Shown here: positions 43,064 to 52,454 of the stretch, piece after piece
Position numbering within the stretch: position 1 is the stretch's first letter
Layout of the letters: each line of letters opens with the position of its first letter
From: Desulfobacter sp.
Lineage (GTDB): Bacteria > Desulfobacterota > Desulfobacteria > Desulfobacterales > Desulfobacteraceae
Assembly (NCBI GenBank): GCA_028768525.1
Contig: CP054837.1
Span: 2,575,001-2,639,000, forward strand
DNA length: 64,000 nucleotides
Direction of reading: 5' to 3'
Translations under genes and position numbers: made by a program
Notes under the pieces: generated by a model
Seen by the model: only the letters and a program-made list of their open reading frames with translations
Database searches by the model: none
What the model was told of the DNA's origin: nothing

Positions 43064-46000
43064 TGCTGTCAAAATTTTTCCTGGACCGGCCCGTATTCGC
43101 CTGGGTCATCGCCATTATCCTCATGGTGGCCGGGGGATTGGGAATCTATAATCTCCCCATTTCCCAATACCCCCCCATTGCGCCCCCCTCCATCGCCGTT
43201 GACGCCTTTTATCCGGGGGCTTCCGCTGAAACAGTGGAAAACAGCGTCACCCAGATCATCGAACAGAAGATGACCGGTTTTGACGACATGCTCTACCTTT
43301 CGGCCACCTCTGATTCCTCCGGAGCGGCCCGGATCGAACTGACCTTTGCCCCGGGCACCGACCCGGACCTGGCCTGGGCAAAGGTCCAGAACAAGCTCCA
43401 GCTGGCCATGTCCAGCCTGCCCGAGGTGGTTCAGCGCCAGGGGGTCCAGGTGAGCAAGTCCACCCGGAACTATCTCATGGTGGTCTCCCTGATCTGCGAG
43501 GACGGGTCCATGGACGGCAACGATCTGAGGGATTATTCCCAGTCCACCCTGGAGAAGGTGCTGGCCCGGGTCCCCGGGGTCGGAGAGGTCACCACCTTCG
43601 GCACCCAGTATGCCATGCGCATCTGGCTGGACCCCAACAAGCTCACCAATTACAACCTCACCATTGCAGATGTGATTGCCGCACTGAAGAGCTATAACGT
43701 GGAAGTCTCCGCCGGCCAGTTCGGCGGGGCCCCTGCGGTGGAAGGCCAGCGGCTCAACGCCTCCATCGTGGTTCAGAACCTGCTTAAAACCCCGAAGGAA
43801 TTTGCCGATATTCCCCTGCGCATCAACCCCGACGGTTCCCGGGTGCGCATCAGGGATGTGGGACGCACGGAACTGGGGACGGAGCGGTACGATGTGGAGG
43901 CCGAATACAACGGCATGCCCACAGGCGCCCTGGCCATCCGCCAGGCCGCAGGGGCCAATGCCCTGGCAACCGCCGAAAATGTCCGGGCCAAACTGGAAGA
44001 AATGAGCAACTTTTTTCCCCAGGGTGTGAAGGTGGTCTATCCCTACGACACCACCCCCTTTGTCCGGGTGGCCATATCCGAGGTATTTAAAACCCTGCTT
44101 GAGGCGGTGATCCTGGTCTTTTTGGTCATGTACCTGTTCATGGGCAACCTGCGGGCCACCCTCATTCCCACCATTGCCGTGCCCGTAGTACTCCTGGGCA
44201 CCTTTGCCGTGCTGGGGCTCTTCGGCTTTTCCATCAACATGCTCACCATGTTTGCCATGGTGCTGGCCATCGGCCTGCTGGTGGATGATGCCATTGTCGT
44301 GGTGGAAAATGTGGAACGGATCATGGAGGAGGAGGGCCTCTCCCCCCGGGACGCCACAGCCAAATCCATGGAAGAGATCACCTCCGCCCTCATCGGCATC
44401 GGCCTGGTGCTGTCGGCGGTGTTCGGCCCCATGGCCTTTTTCCCGGGCTCCACCGGTGTCATCTACCGGCAGTTCTCCGTGACCATCATCGCGGCCATGC
44501 TACTCTCGGTCCTGGTGGCCCTGATCCTGACACCCGTGCTCTGTGCCTCTCTGCTCAAGCCCATGCCGGCCGGCCACCGTCCCGAGGACAATGCCATATT
44601 TTTCATGCGCCCCTTTTTCCGGTGGTTTAACAAAAGCTTTAACTGGATCAGGGGGATATACATTAAGCTTGTGGGACGGGTCCTGTCCAAAAAGCTGCGG
44701 TATATTGCCCTGTTCCTCATCATTACCGGCACCATGGGCTGGCTGTTCAAGCAGCTGCCCACAGCCTATCTGCCCTCGGAAGACCAGGGCATTCTCTATG
44801 TCCAGGCCATGCTCCCGGCCAACTCCACCCTGGAACAGACCCGGACCGTGCTGGACCGGGTAAAAGAACATTTTTTGACCCATGAAAAAGACGCCGTGGA
44901 ATCGGTGCTCACCATCTCCGGATTCGGATTTTCCGGCCGGGGCCAGAATGTGGGCCTGGCCTTTGTAAGACTGAAGGACTGGGAACTGCGCCAGAATCCC
45001 GGCCTCAAGGTGGAGCCGGTGGCCGGCAGGGCCATGGGCTTCTTTTCCACATTCAGGGATGCCATGGTCTTTGCCTTTCCCCCGCCGGCGGTGGTGGAAC
45101 TGGGCCAGGCCAACGGGTTCGATTTCCAGCTCCTGGACCGCGGCGGCCTGGGCCATACAAAACTCATGCAGGCCAGGAACCAGCTGCTGGGCATGGCCCA
45201 CCAGGACCCCAGGGTCACCCGGGTGCGCCCCAACGGCCTGGAGGACGTGCCCGAGTACCGTATTGACGTGGACTGGGAAAAGGCCGGCACCCTCGGTGTA
45301 CCCGTGTCCTCCATCAACAACACCCTGGCGGCGGCCTTTGGCTCGGCCTATGTGAATGATTTCATCCAATCGGGGCGGGTCAAACGGGTATTTGTCCAGT
45401 CCGACGCCCGTTTCAGGCGCCTGCCTTCGGACCTTGAAAAAATTTATGTAAGGAACAATATCGGGAAAATGGTGCCCTTTGCCTCTTTTGCCTCGGGCCA
45501 CTGGACCTCGGGCTCTCCAAAGCTGGAACGGTTCAACGGCTTCCCGTCCATGAACATCTGGGGAGAGGCCGCCCCGCAAAAAAGCTCGGGCGAAGCCATG
45601 GCCGCCATGGAAGAGGCCGTGGGCAAACTCCCCCGGGGGGTGGGCTTTGACTGGAGCGGGCTTTCCTTCCAGGAACGGATGTCCGGCTCCCAGGCGCCCC
45701 TGCTCTACGCATTTTCCATTCTGGTCATTTTCCTCTGCCTGGCGGCCCTGTACGAAAGCTGGCCCATCCCCGTATCCATCCTCATCACCCTGCCCCTGGG
45801 GGTTATCGGCGGGGTCGCGGCCTGTTATTGGATGGGCATGCCCAATGATGTTTATTTCCAGATCGGACTGCTCACCATCCTGGGGCTGACCACGAAAAAC
45901 GCCATCCTCATCGTCCAGTTCGCCCGGGCGAAGGTGGACGAGGGCATGGGGCTTGTGGAGGCCACCCTGGAAGGATCCCGGCTGCGGCTGCGGCCCATTA

Positions 46001-46218
46001 TCATGACCTCCCTGGCCTTTGGATTCGGGGTGCTTCCCCTGGCCATGGCATCGGGCGCAGGGGCCGGGGCCCAGCGGGCCATCGGCATCGGTGTATTGGG
46101 GGGGGTGGTCACCTCCACCCTGCTGGTAGTCCTCTTTGCACCGCTGTTTTATGTGATCATTTACAAATTATTCGGCAAACACAGAAAGCGCGTAACCATG
46201 AAAGGTGATGCGGATTAA
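43063..46218 (+). CDS. RND (HAE-1) multidrug efflux permease
   Basis: The 1051-residue permease is AcrB-like throughout. The start is MLSKFFLDRPVFAWVIAIIL, the proton-relay Asp pair is D408/D409 in VDDAIVVVENVER, and the porter signature is YPGASAETVENSV. The C-terminal GLTTKNAILIVQFAR and SLAFGFGVLPLAMA helices complete the family pattern. It is closer in style to AcrB/MexB than the first pump of the window and the two are clearly different genes. Its TAA interlocks with the stop of the convergent GTPase gene in TTAA. Confidence 0.94.
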   Translation: MLSKFFLDRPVFAWVIAIILMVAGGLGIYNLPISQYPPIAPPSIAVDAFYPGASAETVENSVTQIIEQKMTGFDDMLYLSATSDSSGAARIELTFAPGTDPDLAWAKVQNKLQLAMSSLPEVVQRQGVQVSKSTRNYLMVVSLICEDGSMDGNDLRDYSQSTLEKVLARVPGVGEVTTFGTQYAMRIWLDPNKLTNYNLTIADVIAALKSYNVEVSAGQFGGAPAVEGQRLNASIVVQNLLKTPKEFADIPLRINPDGSRVRIRDVGRTELGTERYDVEAEYNGMPTGALAIRQAAGANALATAENVRAKLEEMSNFFPQGVKVVYPYDTTPFVRVAISEVFKTLLEAVILVFLVMYLFMGNLRATLIPTIAVPVVLLGTFAVLGLFGFSINMLTMFAMVLAIGLLVDDAIVVVENVERIMEEEGLSPRDATAKSMEEITSALIGIGLVLSAVFGPMAFFPGSTGVIYRQFSVTIIAAMLLSVLVALILTPVLCASLLKPMPAGHRPEDNAIFFMRPFFRWFNKSFNWIRGIYIKLVGRVLSKKLRYIALFLIITGTMGWLFKQLPTAYLPSEDQGILYVQAMLPANSTLEQTRTVLDRVKEHFLTHEKDAVESVLTISGFGFSGRGQNVGLAFVRLKDWELRQNPGLKVEPVAGRAMGFFSTFRDAMVFAFPPPAVVELGQANGFDFQLLDRGGLGHTKLMQARNQLLGMAHQDPRVTRVRPNGLEDVPEYRIDVDWEKAGTLGVPVSSINNTLAAAFGSAYVNDFIQSGRVKRVFVQSDARFRRLPSDLEKIYVRNNIGKMVPFASFASGHWTSGSPKLERFNGFPSMNIWGEAAPQKSSGEAMAAMEEAVGKLPRGVGFDWSGLSFQERMSGSQAPLLYAFSILVIFLCLAALYESWPIPVSILITLPLGVIGGVAACYWMGMPNDVYFQIGLLTILGLTTKNAILIVQFARAKVDEGMGLVEATLEGSRLRLRPIIMTSLAFGFGVLPLAMASGAGAGAQRAIGIGVLGGVVTSTLLVVLFAPLFYVIIYKLFGKHRKRVTMKGDAD

Positions 46219-47618
46219 TCCTCTGTCCTGAGCAGGGACTCCACCAGAAGGGCAAATTCCGGGCCGATTTTTTTGTCCGGAATCATGGCTTTTCCCCGGG
46301 CGGCTTTAAAAAAACGGGCACAGACCTTGTGCTGATCCCGGTTCAATGTGGCGGAAACTCCCTGCTTGCCCCCTTTTTCAGCCTGTCCGTTTTCCGGCGG
46401 TGCATCGGGCAGGTCCCGCCGACCGTGGGGACGCCGGACCATCTGGGTGTAATAGAGTACGGCTCTGTCCAGGAGGATGTATAAAAACTGGATATTCTCA
46501 TTGGGCCCCACCCGGATGCGGTCCCCGCCCACCCCTTTGGGCCCCCTCTGGGCCAGTTTCCGGGCACCGGCCAGGGCGGACCCCGCCCCGATGGCCGATC
46601 CGATGGCCGTGAACACGCCGAAGGTGAGGCCGGCGGCAGCCGTATCCAATACCGCCCCCACAGTGCCCCCAACCAGGGCGCCGGCCGCGGTCAGCTGTCC
46701 CCGGGTCAGTCCCAGAATTTCCCAGGTCCGTTCGGAAAAAAGGTCATGGTGGAGGGCTGAATAGTCAGGCAGGCTATAGTCAAAATGGCGGTGGCGGTAA
46801 AGGGTGCGTATCCGTTCAAACATCTGTTTTTCCATTTTCCGGATCTCTTCCCTGTACTCCTTGGCCAGTTTCTCCTTCAGGGATACCGGGTCCAGCTTCC
46901 GGCTGACTTTTCCGGATACCGAAAAGGCCAGGGCCTGCTCAATGCCGTGGGTGATATGGGCGCAGGCCATGCGGTGGCGTTTCTCCCACTCCGCCTTGAA
47001 TGAAGCCACCACATTTTCCAACCCCTTTTCCCACTCCTGGTCAATGGCCTTGAGGCTTTCCAGCATGCGGATCCGCTCATAAAAATCCGCCCGATTGGAA
47101 TTGAAGACCCGGATCACGTTAAAATGCCTGCGGAACTCTTCTTTCCACTGGTCCGTATAGTCCCGGGCATCGGTTTTGGAATTGATCACGGCCATGCGGG
47201 GACGGCCCGTGAGCCTGAGGATTTCCATTTCCGCCAAATCGTCTTCTCTCACCGGCCGGGAGCCGTCCACCACGTAAATGATGCCCGCGCCCCCGGCCAC
47301 CGGGGTCAGCAGTTCGCACTCATCGGCAAAAAAGGGATCCGACGCATGGACGGCAATGAAGCGGTCGATGAGATCCGGCCCCGGGTGTTTCCTGAACCAG
47401 GCCAGGGTCTGCCGGGGCATCTGAAAGCCGGGGGTATCCACAAACCGGATGATCTCCCGGTCGTCTATTTTTACGGTATAGGCCCGGGAGACGGTGGTCT
47501 CTCCGGGCACGCTGCTGATGCCGATGCGGTCGTCTTCGGTGAGGGTGGAGACCACCGAGGACTTTCCCTCATTGGGATGGCCCAGCACGGCAAATTCGGG
47601 TAGGGAGAACTCAGTCAC
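46215..47618 (-). CDS. Membrane-associated GTPase with DUF3482-like C-terminus
   Basis: The 467-residue protein has an N-terminal TRAFAC-type GTPase domain. G1 is GHPNEGKSS (about residues 13-21), G3 is DTPG and G4 is NSKTD. A long helical region follows (about 190-300). Around 320-365 is a Gly/Ala-rich hydrophobic segment (LVGGTVGAVLDTAAAG, FGVFTAIGSAIGAG) that looks like a membrane hairpin, as in dynamin-like or IRG-type proteins. The GTG start overlaps the TGA of the upstream DUF2868 gene, so production is coupled. The pair is known as DUF2868/DUF3482; its role is unclear. Confidence 0.87.
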   Translation of the reverse strand: MTEFSLPEFAVLGHPNEGKSSVVSTLTEDDRIGISSVPGETTVSRAYTVKIDDREIIRFVDTPGFQMPRQTLAWFRKHPGPDLIDRFIAVHASDPFFADECELLTPVAGGAGIIYVVDGSRPVREDDLAEMEILRLTGRPRMAVINSKTDARDYTDQWKEEFRRHFNVIRVFNSNRADFYERIRMLESLKAIDQEWEKGLENVVASFKAEWEKRHRMACAHITHGIEQALAFSVSGKVSRKLDPVSLKEKLAKEYREEIRKMEKQMFERIRTLYRHRHFDYSLPDYSALHHDLFSERTWEILGLTRGQLTAAGALVGGTVGAVLDTAAAGLTFGVFTAIGSAIGAGSALAGARKLAQRGPKGVGGDRIRVGPNENIQFLYILLDRAVLYYTQMVRRPHGRRDLPDAPPENGQAEKGGKQGVSATLNRDQHKVCARFFKAARGKAMIPDKKIGPEFALLVESLLRTED

Positions 47619-49291
47619 GGCATCCACCTTTCCACAATGATGCCGGGATCCTTGAGCTGGGCCACGGCGGTCTGCCAGACCTGGAAATCCATATCCCCGG
47701 CTGCCACTGCCATTGCCCCCTCCCCCGGCGTCCGGGTGAGAAATATCCATATATCATGATCCGGAAACACCGCCTTCCGAAGCTGGGTCAAATAATAAAG
47801 CAGGCCCCGGATGGGGGGCTGCCAGACCTCCTGGAGAAGGATCACCACCCCGTTTTCCGGCGGCGCCGCAGCCTTCAGGGCCGGCTCATCCCCTTCAAAC
47901 TCAAACCCGATTCTGGCGATCCCGGCAATATCAACGCCCAGCTGCCGGTCCAGGGCGCCGGCAATATCATCCATGGCCCCGTCCGGGTAGCTCCTCGCCG
48001 AGGCAAGGACAAGGGCCGGTGTCTTCTGCCGGATCTCAGGTTCAGCCGCCTGCGGTTCCGCTGTCCGGGGTTCAGTAACTTCCTGCGGTCCGCCGCCCCC
48101 TGGGTCCGTGGGGGGTAAAACGGGTGCAGTTTCAATGGCCGCTCCCCGGGCCAGGGCCGGATCAGGCAGGGGCGGCCGGGTGTGTGCCCGGGTGCCGCCG
48201 GTCTCTCTGATTTCCATATTCATTCGGGGAGACCGCATGCGCATGAGCAGCCGCCGGTACCGGGGCCGGTTCATATCAAATGCATTGAGTGCTTTTTTGC
48301 CCGCCCCCACGGCTCCGCCGAGCAATGCCAGCCGGGGAATGCCCCCGTAAACCAGGATGCCCATGCATAGAAATGGCCACCATGCCGCCAGATGCTCTGT
48401 GGCCAGACCGCTCATCCCCTGTTTGAGGATGATCCGTGAGCCGTGAACCTGGGCCAGAGTGGGCAGGGCCGCGCCGTCGGGCAGTATCCAGGACCAGGGC
48501 AGGGCCAGGGCCGAAACCATTTTATGGATCTGCTCCCCCGATGTAAACAAAGTGGACTGCCACCCAAAGGCCAGGTCCGTAACCATGACCCGGAACAGAG
48601 TCCCTCCCAGGCATCCCAGGGAAAACCCCAGGGCGGCCAGCGAAGAAGCCGTAAATACAGGCCAGAACAGGAGCCCCTTATAGGTTCCCGACCGGAACCG
48701 GGACACCAGGCCGGAAGCCCCCGCATCTTTAAAAACAGCGCTCCCGGGCAGATCTCCCGCCTTTTCAATCACGCTCCGTAATCTGCCCAAAAAAGCTTCG
48801 AATATCAGGGTGTGGAAAAATGAATAACGGGAGCCGTTGCTGCCGCCGGGCCGGATCCGGCGGGCCATGACGATACCGGCGGCCAGGGCCAGCAGGGCCT
48901 GAAACAGAATAAAAAAAGCAATGAACAGGGTGACATTTACAGGCCGGCTGCCGTGGTAGGCCAGAAAGGAATAGGCCGTTATAAATCCCGCCGCAAGCCC
49001 CAGGACCGCCATGATCCTGAGGGTCCACCGGTACAGGGAATGATAGAGGCTTCCGGGCAGCCGGCCATCGCCACGGTCAGCCATTTGCCGGCGACGTTTC
49101 AGCCAGGCCAGAAGCAAAGATCTGTCGTCTTTGATATCAATTTTATTATCGATGCCGGAGCCCGGCCCGGCACCTTCAATTTCCCGGAAAATTTCCCTGT
49201 CCCGGGCAGCGGTTTCCTTCCGGTCCTCCATCCCCTCATCCAGGCTCAGAAAAAAATCCAGATCAATAATTTCTTTCAATGAAAAATTCAT
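47615..49291 (-). CDS. DUF2868-family membrane protein
   Basis: The 558-residue protein has an N-terminal charged region and several transmembrane segments (about 90-140, 205-240 and 300-330). Its C-terminal soluble part has a Pro/Glu-rich linker followed by an alpha/beta domain (PALVLASARSYPDGAMDDIAG). It is the usual partner of the DUF3482 GTPase encoded next and may regulate or localise it. The start MNFSLKEII was chosen over a TTG five codons upstream. The gene follows the ArgP-like regulator by eight bases. Confidence 0.82.
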   Translation of the reverse strand: MNFSLKEIIDLDFFLSLDEGMEDRKETAARDREIFREIEGAGPGSGIDNKIDIKDDRSLLLAWLKRRRQMADRGDGRLPGSLYHSLYRWTLRIMAVLGLAAGFITAYSFLAYHGSRPVNVTLFIAFFILFQALLALAAGIVMARRIRPGGSNGSRYSFFHTLIFEAFLGRLRSVIEKAGDLPGSAVFKDAGASGLVSRFRSGTYKGLLFWPVFTASSLAALGFSLGCLGGTLFRVMVTDLAFGWQSTLFTSGEQIHKMVSALALPWSWILPDGAALPTLAQVHGSRIILKQGMSGLATEHLAAWWPFLCMGILVYGGIPRLALLGGAVGAGKKALNAFDMNRPRYRRLLMRMRSPRMNMEIRETGGTRAHTRPPLPDPALARGAAIETAPVLPPTDPGGGGPQEVTEPRTAEPQAAEPEIRQKTPALVLASARSYPDGAMDDIAGALDRQLGVDIAGIARIGFEFEGDEPALKAAAPPENGVVILLQEVWQPPIRGLLYYLTQLRKAVFPDHDIWIFLTRTPGEGAMAVAAGDMDFQVWQTAVAQLKDPGIIVERWMP

Positions 49292-49299
49292 GCCTGGTT

Positions 49300-50184
49300 T
49301 TAACAAATCACGGCATTTTGCACAATTGCCTTTGAGAATTCATCCAAAAGGAATGACCCCAGATTCCACCGGTGCCAATAGAGGGGGACGCGGATATGAG
49401 TATCCGGTGCCAGGTCCACCAGGCAGCCCTTTTCAAGCAAATCCATGGACTGGAGATCCGGCAGCATGCCGTAGCCTTTTCCCGATACAATGATCTTAAC
49501 AAAGGCTTCCGGAGAAGGGATATAGTGGATGGGCAGTTCCGGAACGCTGTCCCGGTTAAATTTTTTTTCAAGAAATTTATAATGAAGATCATCAACCCGG
49601 TTGAAAATCACCGCCGGCACCCGGTCCAGGCAGCCCGGCACGATCCCCTTGGGGAACCAGGCCTCCCTGAAGGCCGGCGAGGCAACCATCCGGTAATTCA
49701 TGGTTCCCAAAGGAGAAATTCTGCAGCCCTGGACCGGCGTATCCAAAGAGGAGATGCATCCGAGCACCTCCCCTTTTCTCAATAGTTTGTGGGTCTCATC
49801 CTGGTCATCCACCCTCAGGTCCAGCAGCACCTTCCGGTCCTCAAGCAAAGATTCCACGGCCGGATAAAACCAGGTGGCCAGGCTGTCGGCGTTGATGCCC
49901 AGGGCCAGGGTCCGAAAGGAGGTCACCCCCTCCAGCATGAGCCGGGTGGAAAGATCGCCTTCCAGCTGCCGCACCTTCAAATAATGCTTGATCAGCTCCC
50001 GGCCTTCTTTGGTGGGCGCCGGGGGCAGGGTCCGGGTCAGCAGCACCATCCCGGCCTGGTCCTCCAGCAGCCGGATCCGCTGGGACACCGCCGACTGAGT
50101 GATGTTCAGCCGCCGGGCAGCCTTGTCAAAGCCCCCTTCTTCGGCCACCCGGGCCAGGGATTCCAGCAGTTTATAGTCCAGCAT
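49300..50184 (-). CDS. LysR-family regulator, ArgP/IciA-like
   Basis: The 294-residue regulator has the N-terminal HTH (GGFDKAARRLNITQSAVSQR) and the RTLPPAPTKEGRELI stretch that marks the ArgP group, then a periplasmic-binding-like effector domain. ArgP proteins sense lysine or arginine and control exporters such as ArgO. Here it lies in a run with an EF-hand protein upstream and the DUF2868/GTPase pair downstream. An ArgO-like gene is about 9 kb away at 58986. Whether these are targets is unknown. Confidence 0.87.
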   Translation of the reverse strand: MLDYKLLESLARVAEEGGFDKAARRLNITQSAVSQRIRLLEDQAGMVLLTRTLPPAPTKEGRELIKHYLKVRQLEGDLSTRLMLEGVTSFRTLALGINADSLATWFYPAVESLLEDRKVLLDLRVDDQDETHKLLRKGEVLGCISSLDTPVQGCRISPLGTMNYRMVASPAFREAWFPKGIVPGCLDRVPAVIFNRVDDLHYKFLEKKFNRDSVPELPIHYIPSPEAFVKIIVSGKGYGMLPDLQSMDLLEKGCLVDLAPDTHIRVPLYWHRWNLGSFLLDEFSKAIVQNAVIC

Positions 50185-50196
50185 ATTTCCTTTTTA

Positions 50197-51228
50197 TCAT
50201 ACCTTGTATTCCATTTCCTGCACCGGCAGCACCTCTCCCTCCTCCGTCAGTGCAAGGGAGGTCTTGGTAATCCGGCCCTGCAGTTCATTGTTCCCGTCGG
50301 TGAGATCAAAGGGGGAGGCTACGCCGGCCAGGTAGATGGCCCCGATGCCGGCATCCTTTATCCGGGTCAGCACCATCCCCTCGGGATCCTCCCCTGATTC
50401 GGCCCGCTCCCAAAGGGTGAGGCGGTCGAATACCGGATCATTTTCGTCGATCCAGTCATTGCCGTCAAGGTCATAGGCGGCCAGTTCTCCAAATCCGTCC
50501 CCGGTGGTTGGCCCGAACAATTCACTGCCGTCGTTTATTATGCCGTCCCCGTTCAGGTCCAGGGAAAGAAATCCCACGCCCGTCCCGGGCAGGGGCAGAT
50601 CTTCCTCCTCCCCGTCCATATCCAGGTCAAACTCAAATCCGGCGCCGGCCAGCTCGGGCGCAGCCATTCCCGTATTGATGATCAGCGGATCCATGAAGGC
50701 ATACCCCGTGGCGGTCCGGGTCATGGTTTCCTCCCTGATATACGACCGGTCCATGGAAAGGTCAAAGGTAAAATCAATTTCCCGGTTGTCCGCCGTCTTT
50801 ACGGTGCCGCCGGCCGACACCCGGGTCTGCTCGGATTCTTCATACCTGAAACTGCTGGTTTCGGTGTACTCCCAGGCGGTCACGGTCTGTATGGGCATCA
50901 GGTAAATATCCGAGGCCCGAAAGGTATTGCATGAACAGCTTCCCGTCGTCATTTTGTCCAGATACGCCATCAGGGCCTCCATGATCTGCCGCATCTTTTC
51001 CAGTTCTGTCCTGAAACGGTCCGTAACAGACAGGGCCTCCCCGCCGTTGACAGATACGGGCACAAGCAAATCCCCGTCCGCATTTTCTGTTACGATGGTG
51101 TCCAGGTCGGGCAACTGAATCCCGGCCATGATCTCGGTAAATGAAAACTGGCTGGAAACCTCCCGGGTAAGAGATTGTTTATAGGTCCTCAATGCAGAAA
51201 GGCCCAGATCAAAAGTATCAATCTTCAA
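50197..51228 (-). CDS. Calcium-binding EF-hand-like protein
   Basis: The 343-residue protein has two calcium-loop motifs, DLNGDGIINDGSELFG and DLDGNDWIDENDPVFD, spaced by about 30 residues in the C-terminal half. Its N-terminus is a helical coiled region (RTELEKMRQIMEALMAYLDK). No signal peptide is seen. It starts with TTG six bases after TAGGAGG, an excellent ribosome-binding site. The loops resemble those of proteins linked to hemolysin-type or surface Ca-binding proteins. Its gene leads the run that includes the ArgP and GTPase genes, 12 bases ahead of the first. Confidence 0.75.
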   Translation of the reverse strand: MKIDTFDLGLSALRTYKQSLTREVSSQFSFTEIMAGIQLPDLDTIVTENADGDLLVPVSVNGGEALSVTDRFRTELEKMRQIMEALMAYLDKMTTGSCSCNTFRASDIYLMPIQTVTAWEYTETSSFRYEESEQTRVSAGGTVKTADNREIDFTFDLSMDRSYIREETMTRTATGYAFMDPLIINTGMAAPELAGAGFEFDLDMDGEEEDLPLPGTGVGFLSLDLNGDGIINDGSELFGPTTGDGFGELAAYDLDGNDWIDENDPVFDRLTLWERAESGEDPEGMVLTRIKDAGIGAIYLAGVASPFDLTDGNNELQGRITKTSLALTEEGEVLPVQEMEYKV

Positions 51229-51426
51229 TGTCGCCTCCTAAAGCCTAAACTCAACGGCGGCATCATCATCCTGAATCCGGGCCGAGAAATAGAACACACC
51301 GGCGGCATCCCTTTCCGCCGGGCCTATCCTGATTCAAGCAATTCCCGTACCCGCACCCCTATCCCACTGAATTCAAAAAAAATCCCATCGGCGGTCCCAT
51401 TCCGGGCCGCTCCCATATCGGGTAAA

Positions 51427-52077
51427 TTATGCCTGTTCCCGGGCGCTTTTTTCCGGTTCGGCCGGCGCCGCATATTTGGCAACCATCCGTTCCAGGATCT
51501 GATAGGACTGTGCCCCCACCAGGCGGTCCAGGCCCATGAAAAAGGTGGGGGCGGCCTGCACGCCTTTGGCCCGGGACAATTCCCAGTCTTTGTCCACGGC
51601 ATCCCTGAACGGCCTCTTTTCGAGGGCATTGCCGGCCTCGTCACGGTCGAGGCCCACGGCGGTCGCCATATCCAGAAGTACCGGGGCCATGGCGATATTC
51701 TCCCCCCGGACAAAATAGGCATTGAAGGCCTCATTGTGGAACGCATGTCCGCGGCCCCTGGATTCAGCCCAGAGCCCCAGTTCCTGGGCCGGCCGGCTGT
51801 CATAAACCATTTTCCGGTTCCCCATGGGCAGGCCGAACCGGGCCGCCGTTGCCTGGAGTTCCGCCACGGCTTTGTCCGCACGGATAGGGTAACCCTTTTT
51901 TTTAAACAGGTCATCCAAGGTGATGCCCTCCGGGGGCAGGCCGGGATTCAGGGGAAAGGCCCGCCACTTCACCTGGATATCATACGCTTTCTTTAGTTTC
52001 TCAATACTCCCGGTAATGAAATAGCACCAGGGTCAGACATAATCTGAAAATATTTCCAGCACATGGGTATCAGCCAT
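51427..52077 (-). CDS. Predicted selenoprotein: DsbA/FrnE-like oxidoreductase with UPWC active site
   Basis: The full frame runs 216 residues if the in-frame TGA at codon 15 (52033-52035) is read as selenocysteine. It starts ATG with AAGGAG six bases upstream and gives FSDYV-U-PWCYF, where relatives have Cys-Pro-Trp-Cys. C18 is the resolving Cys and the cis-Pro is in AAPTFFM (P177). The rest of the fold (VKWRAFPLNP and the helical insert) matches FrnE/2-hydroxychromene-2-carboxylate isomerase-like DsbA proteins. Without recoding the gene would lose its first 35 residues, including the catalytic site. A SECIS-like hairpin follows the TGA. A nonsense mutation at exactly the catalytic Cys is the alternative, but it is much less likely. 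Confidence 0.85.
52000..52035 (-). promoter_or_regulatory. UGA codon and SECIS-like hairpin
   Basis: Directly after the UGA, the mRNA can form CCUGGU against ACCGGG around an 11-base loop. Another fold puts UAC/GUA plus UUUC/GAAA around a CGGGA loop about 20 bases after the UGA, the spacing usual for bacterial SECIS. Both are by-eye folds, and one may be the element recognised by SelB. Confidence 0.5.
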
Positions 52078-52454
52078 TTTGGGCTCCTTGTGTTCATTCT
52101 CGGTTCAGGAGAATATAACCACCTTTACCGGAGAGGCAAGGGCGGTGCCCATGCCCGGCAATGCCGCTTCCTGCACCGGCCGGGCATACATCGAACACAA
52201 ATTACTCTGAAAACCAGAACCGCCGGTGAACCCGGGGCTAAATTTATTCCCCAATGGATCTTACTTATTTAGTGAACAGACTTTTTCTCGCATAGAGAAA
52301 AGCCAGCTACAAACCAAAAGAGCTTTATATATCAAGACATACAGCAATATGCCGAATTTGCAGATTTGACAAATTGCATCGTGTTCGATATGCTATTTTG
52401 ATTTGGAATAAGATTGGTTTTAATTTTGATACGTTAGTTTTTTGTTTGGACACT
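52078..52454. other. Intergenic region between selenoprotein and ABC importer genes
   Basis: The left part is GC-rich and has no plausible gene. From about 52260 it turns AT-rich, with a small hairpin (TTTTCTC/GAGAAAA near 52283) and the ABC operon promoter. It must also hold the selenoprotein promoter on the minus strand, which I could not pick out. Confidence 0.4.
52366..52394 (+). promoter_or_regulatory. Promoter of the ABC importer operon
   Basis: TTGACA and TATGCT are separated by 17 bases, a strong sigma-70 promoter. It lies about 60 bases before the first permease start codon. Confidence 0.7.

Noticed and set aside
51427..51972. A shorter DsbA-like gene starting with GTG after the TGA
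   Set aside because: This would drop the active site and has no ribosome-binding site; the full frame with AAGGAG-ATG is far better.
52063..52272. A 69-codon plus-strand frame near the selenoprotein start
   Set aside because: It is opposite and partly overlapping the selenoprotein leader, and its composition is unlike a protein.
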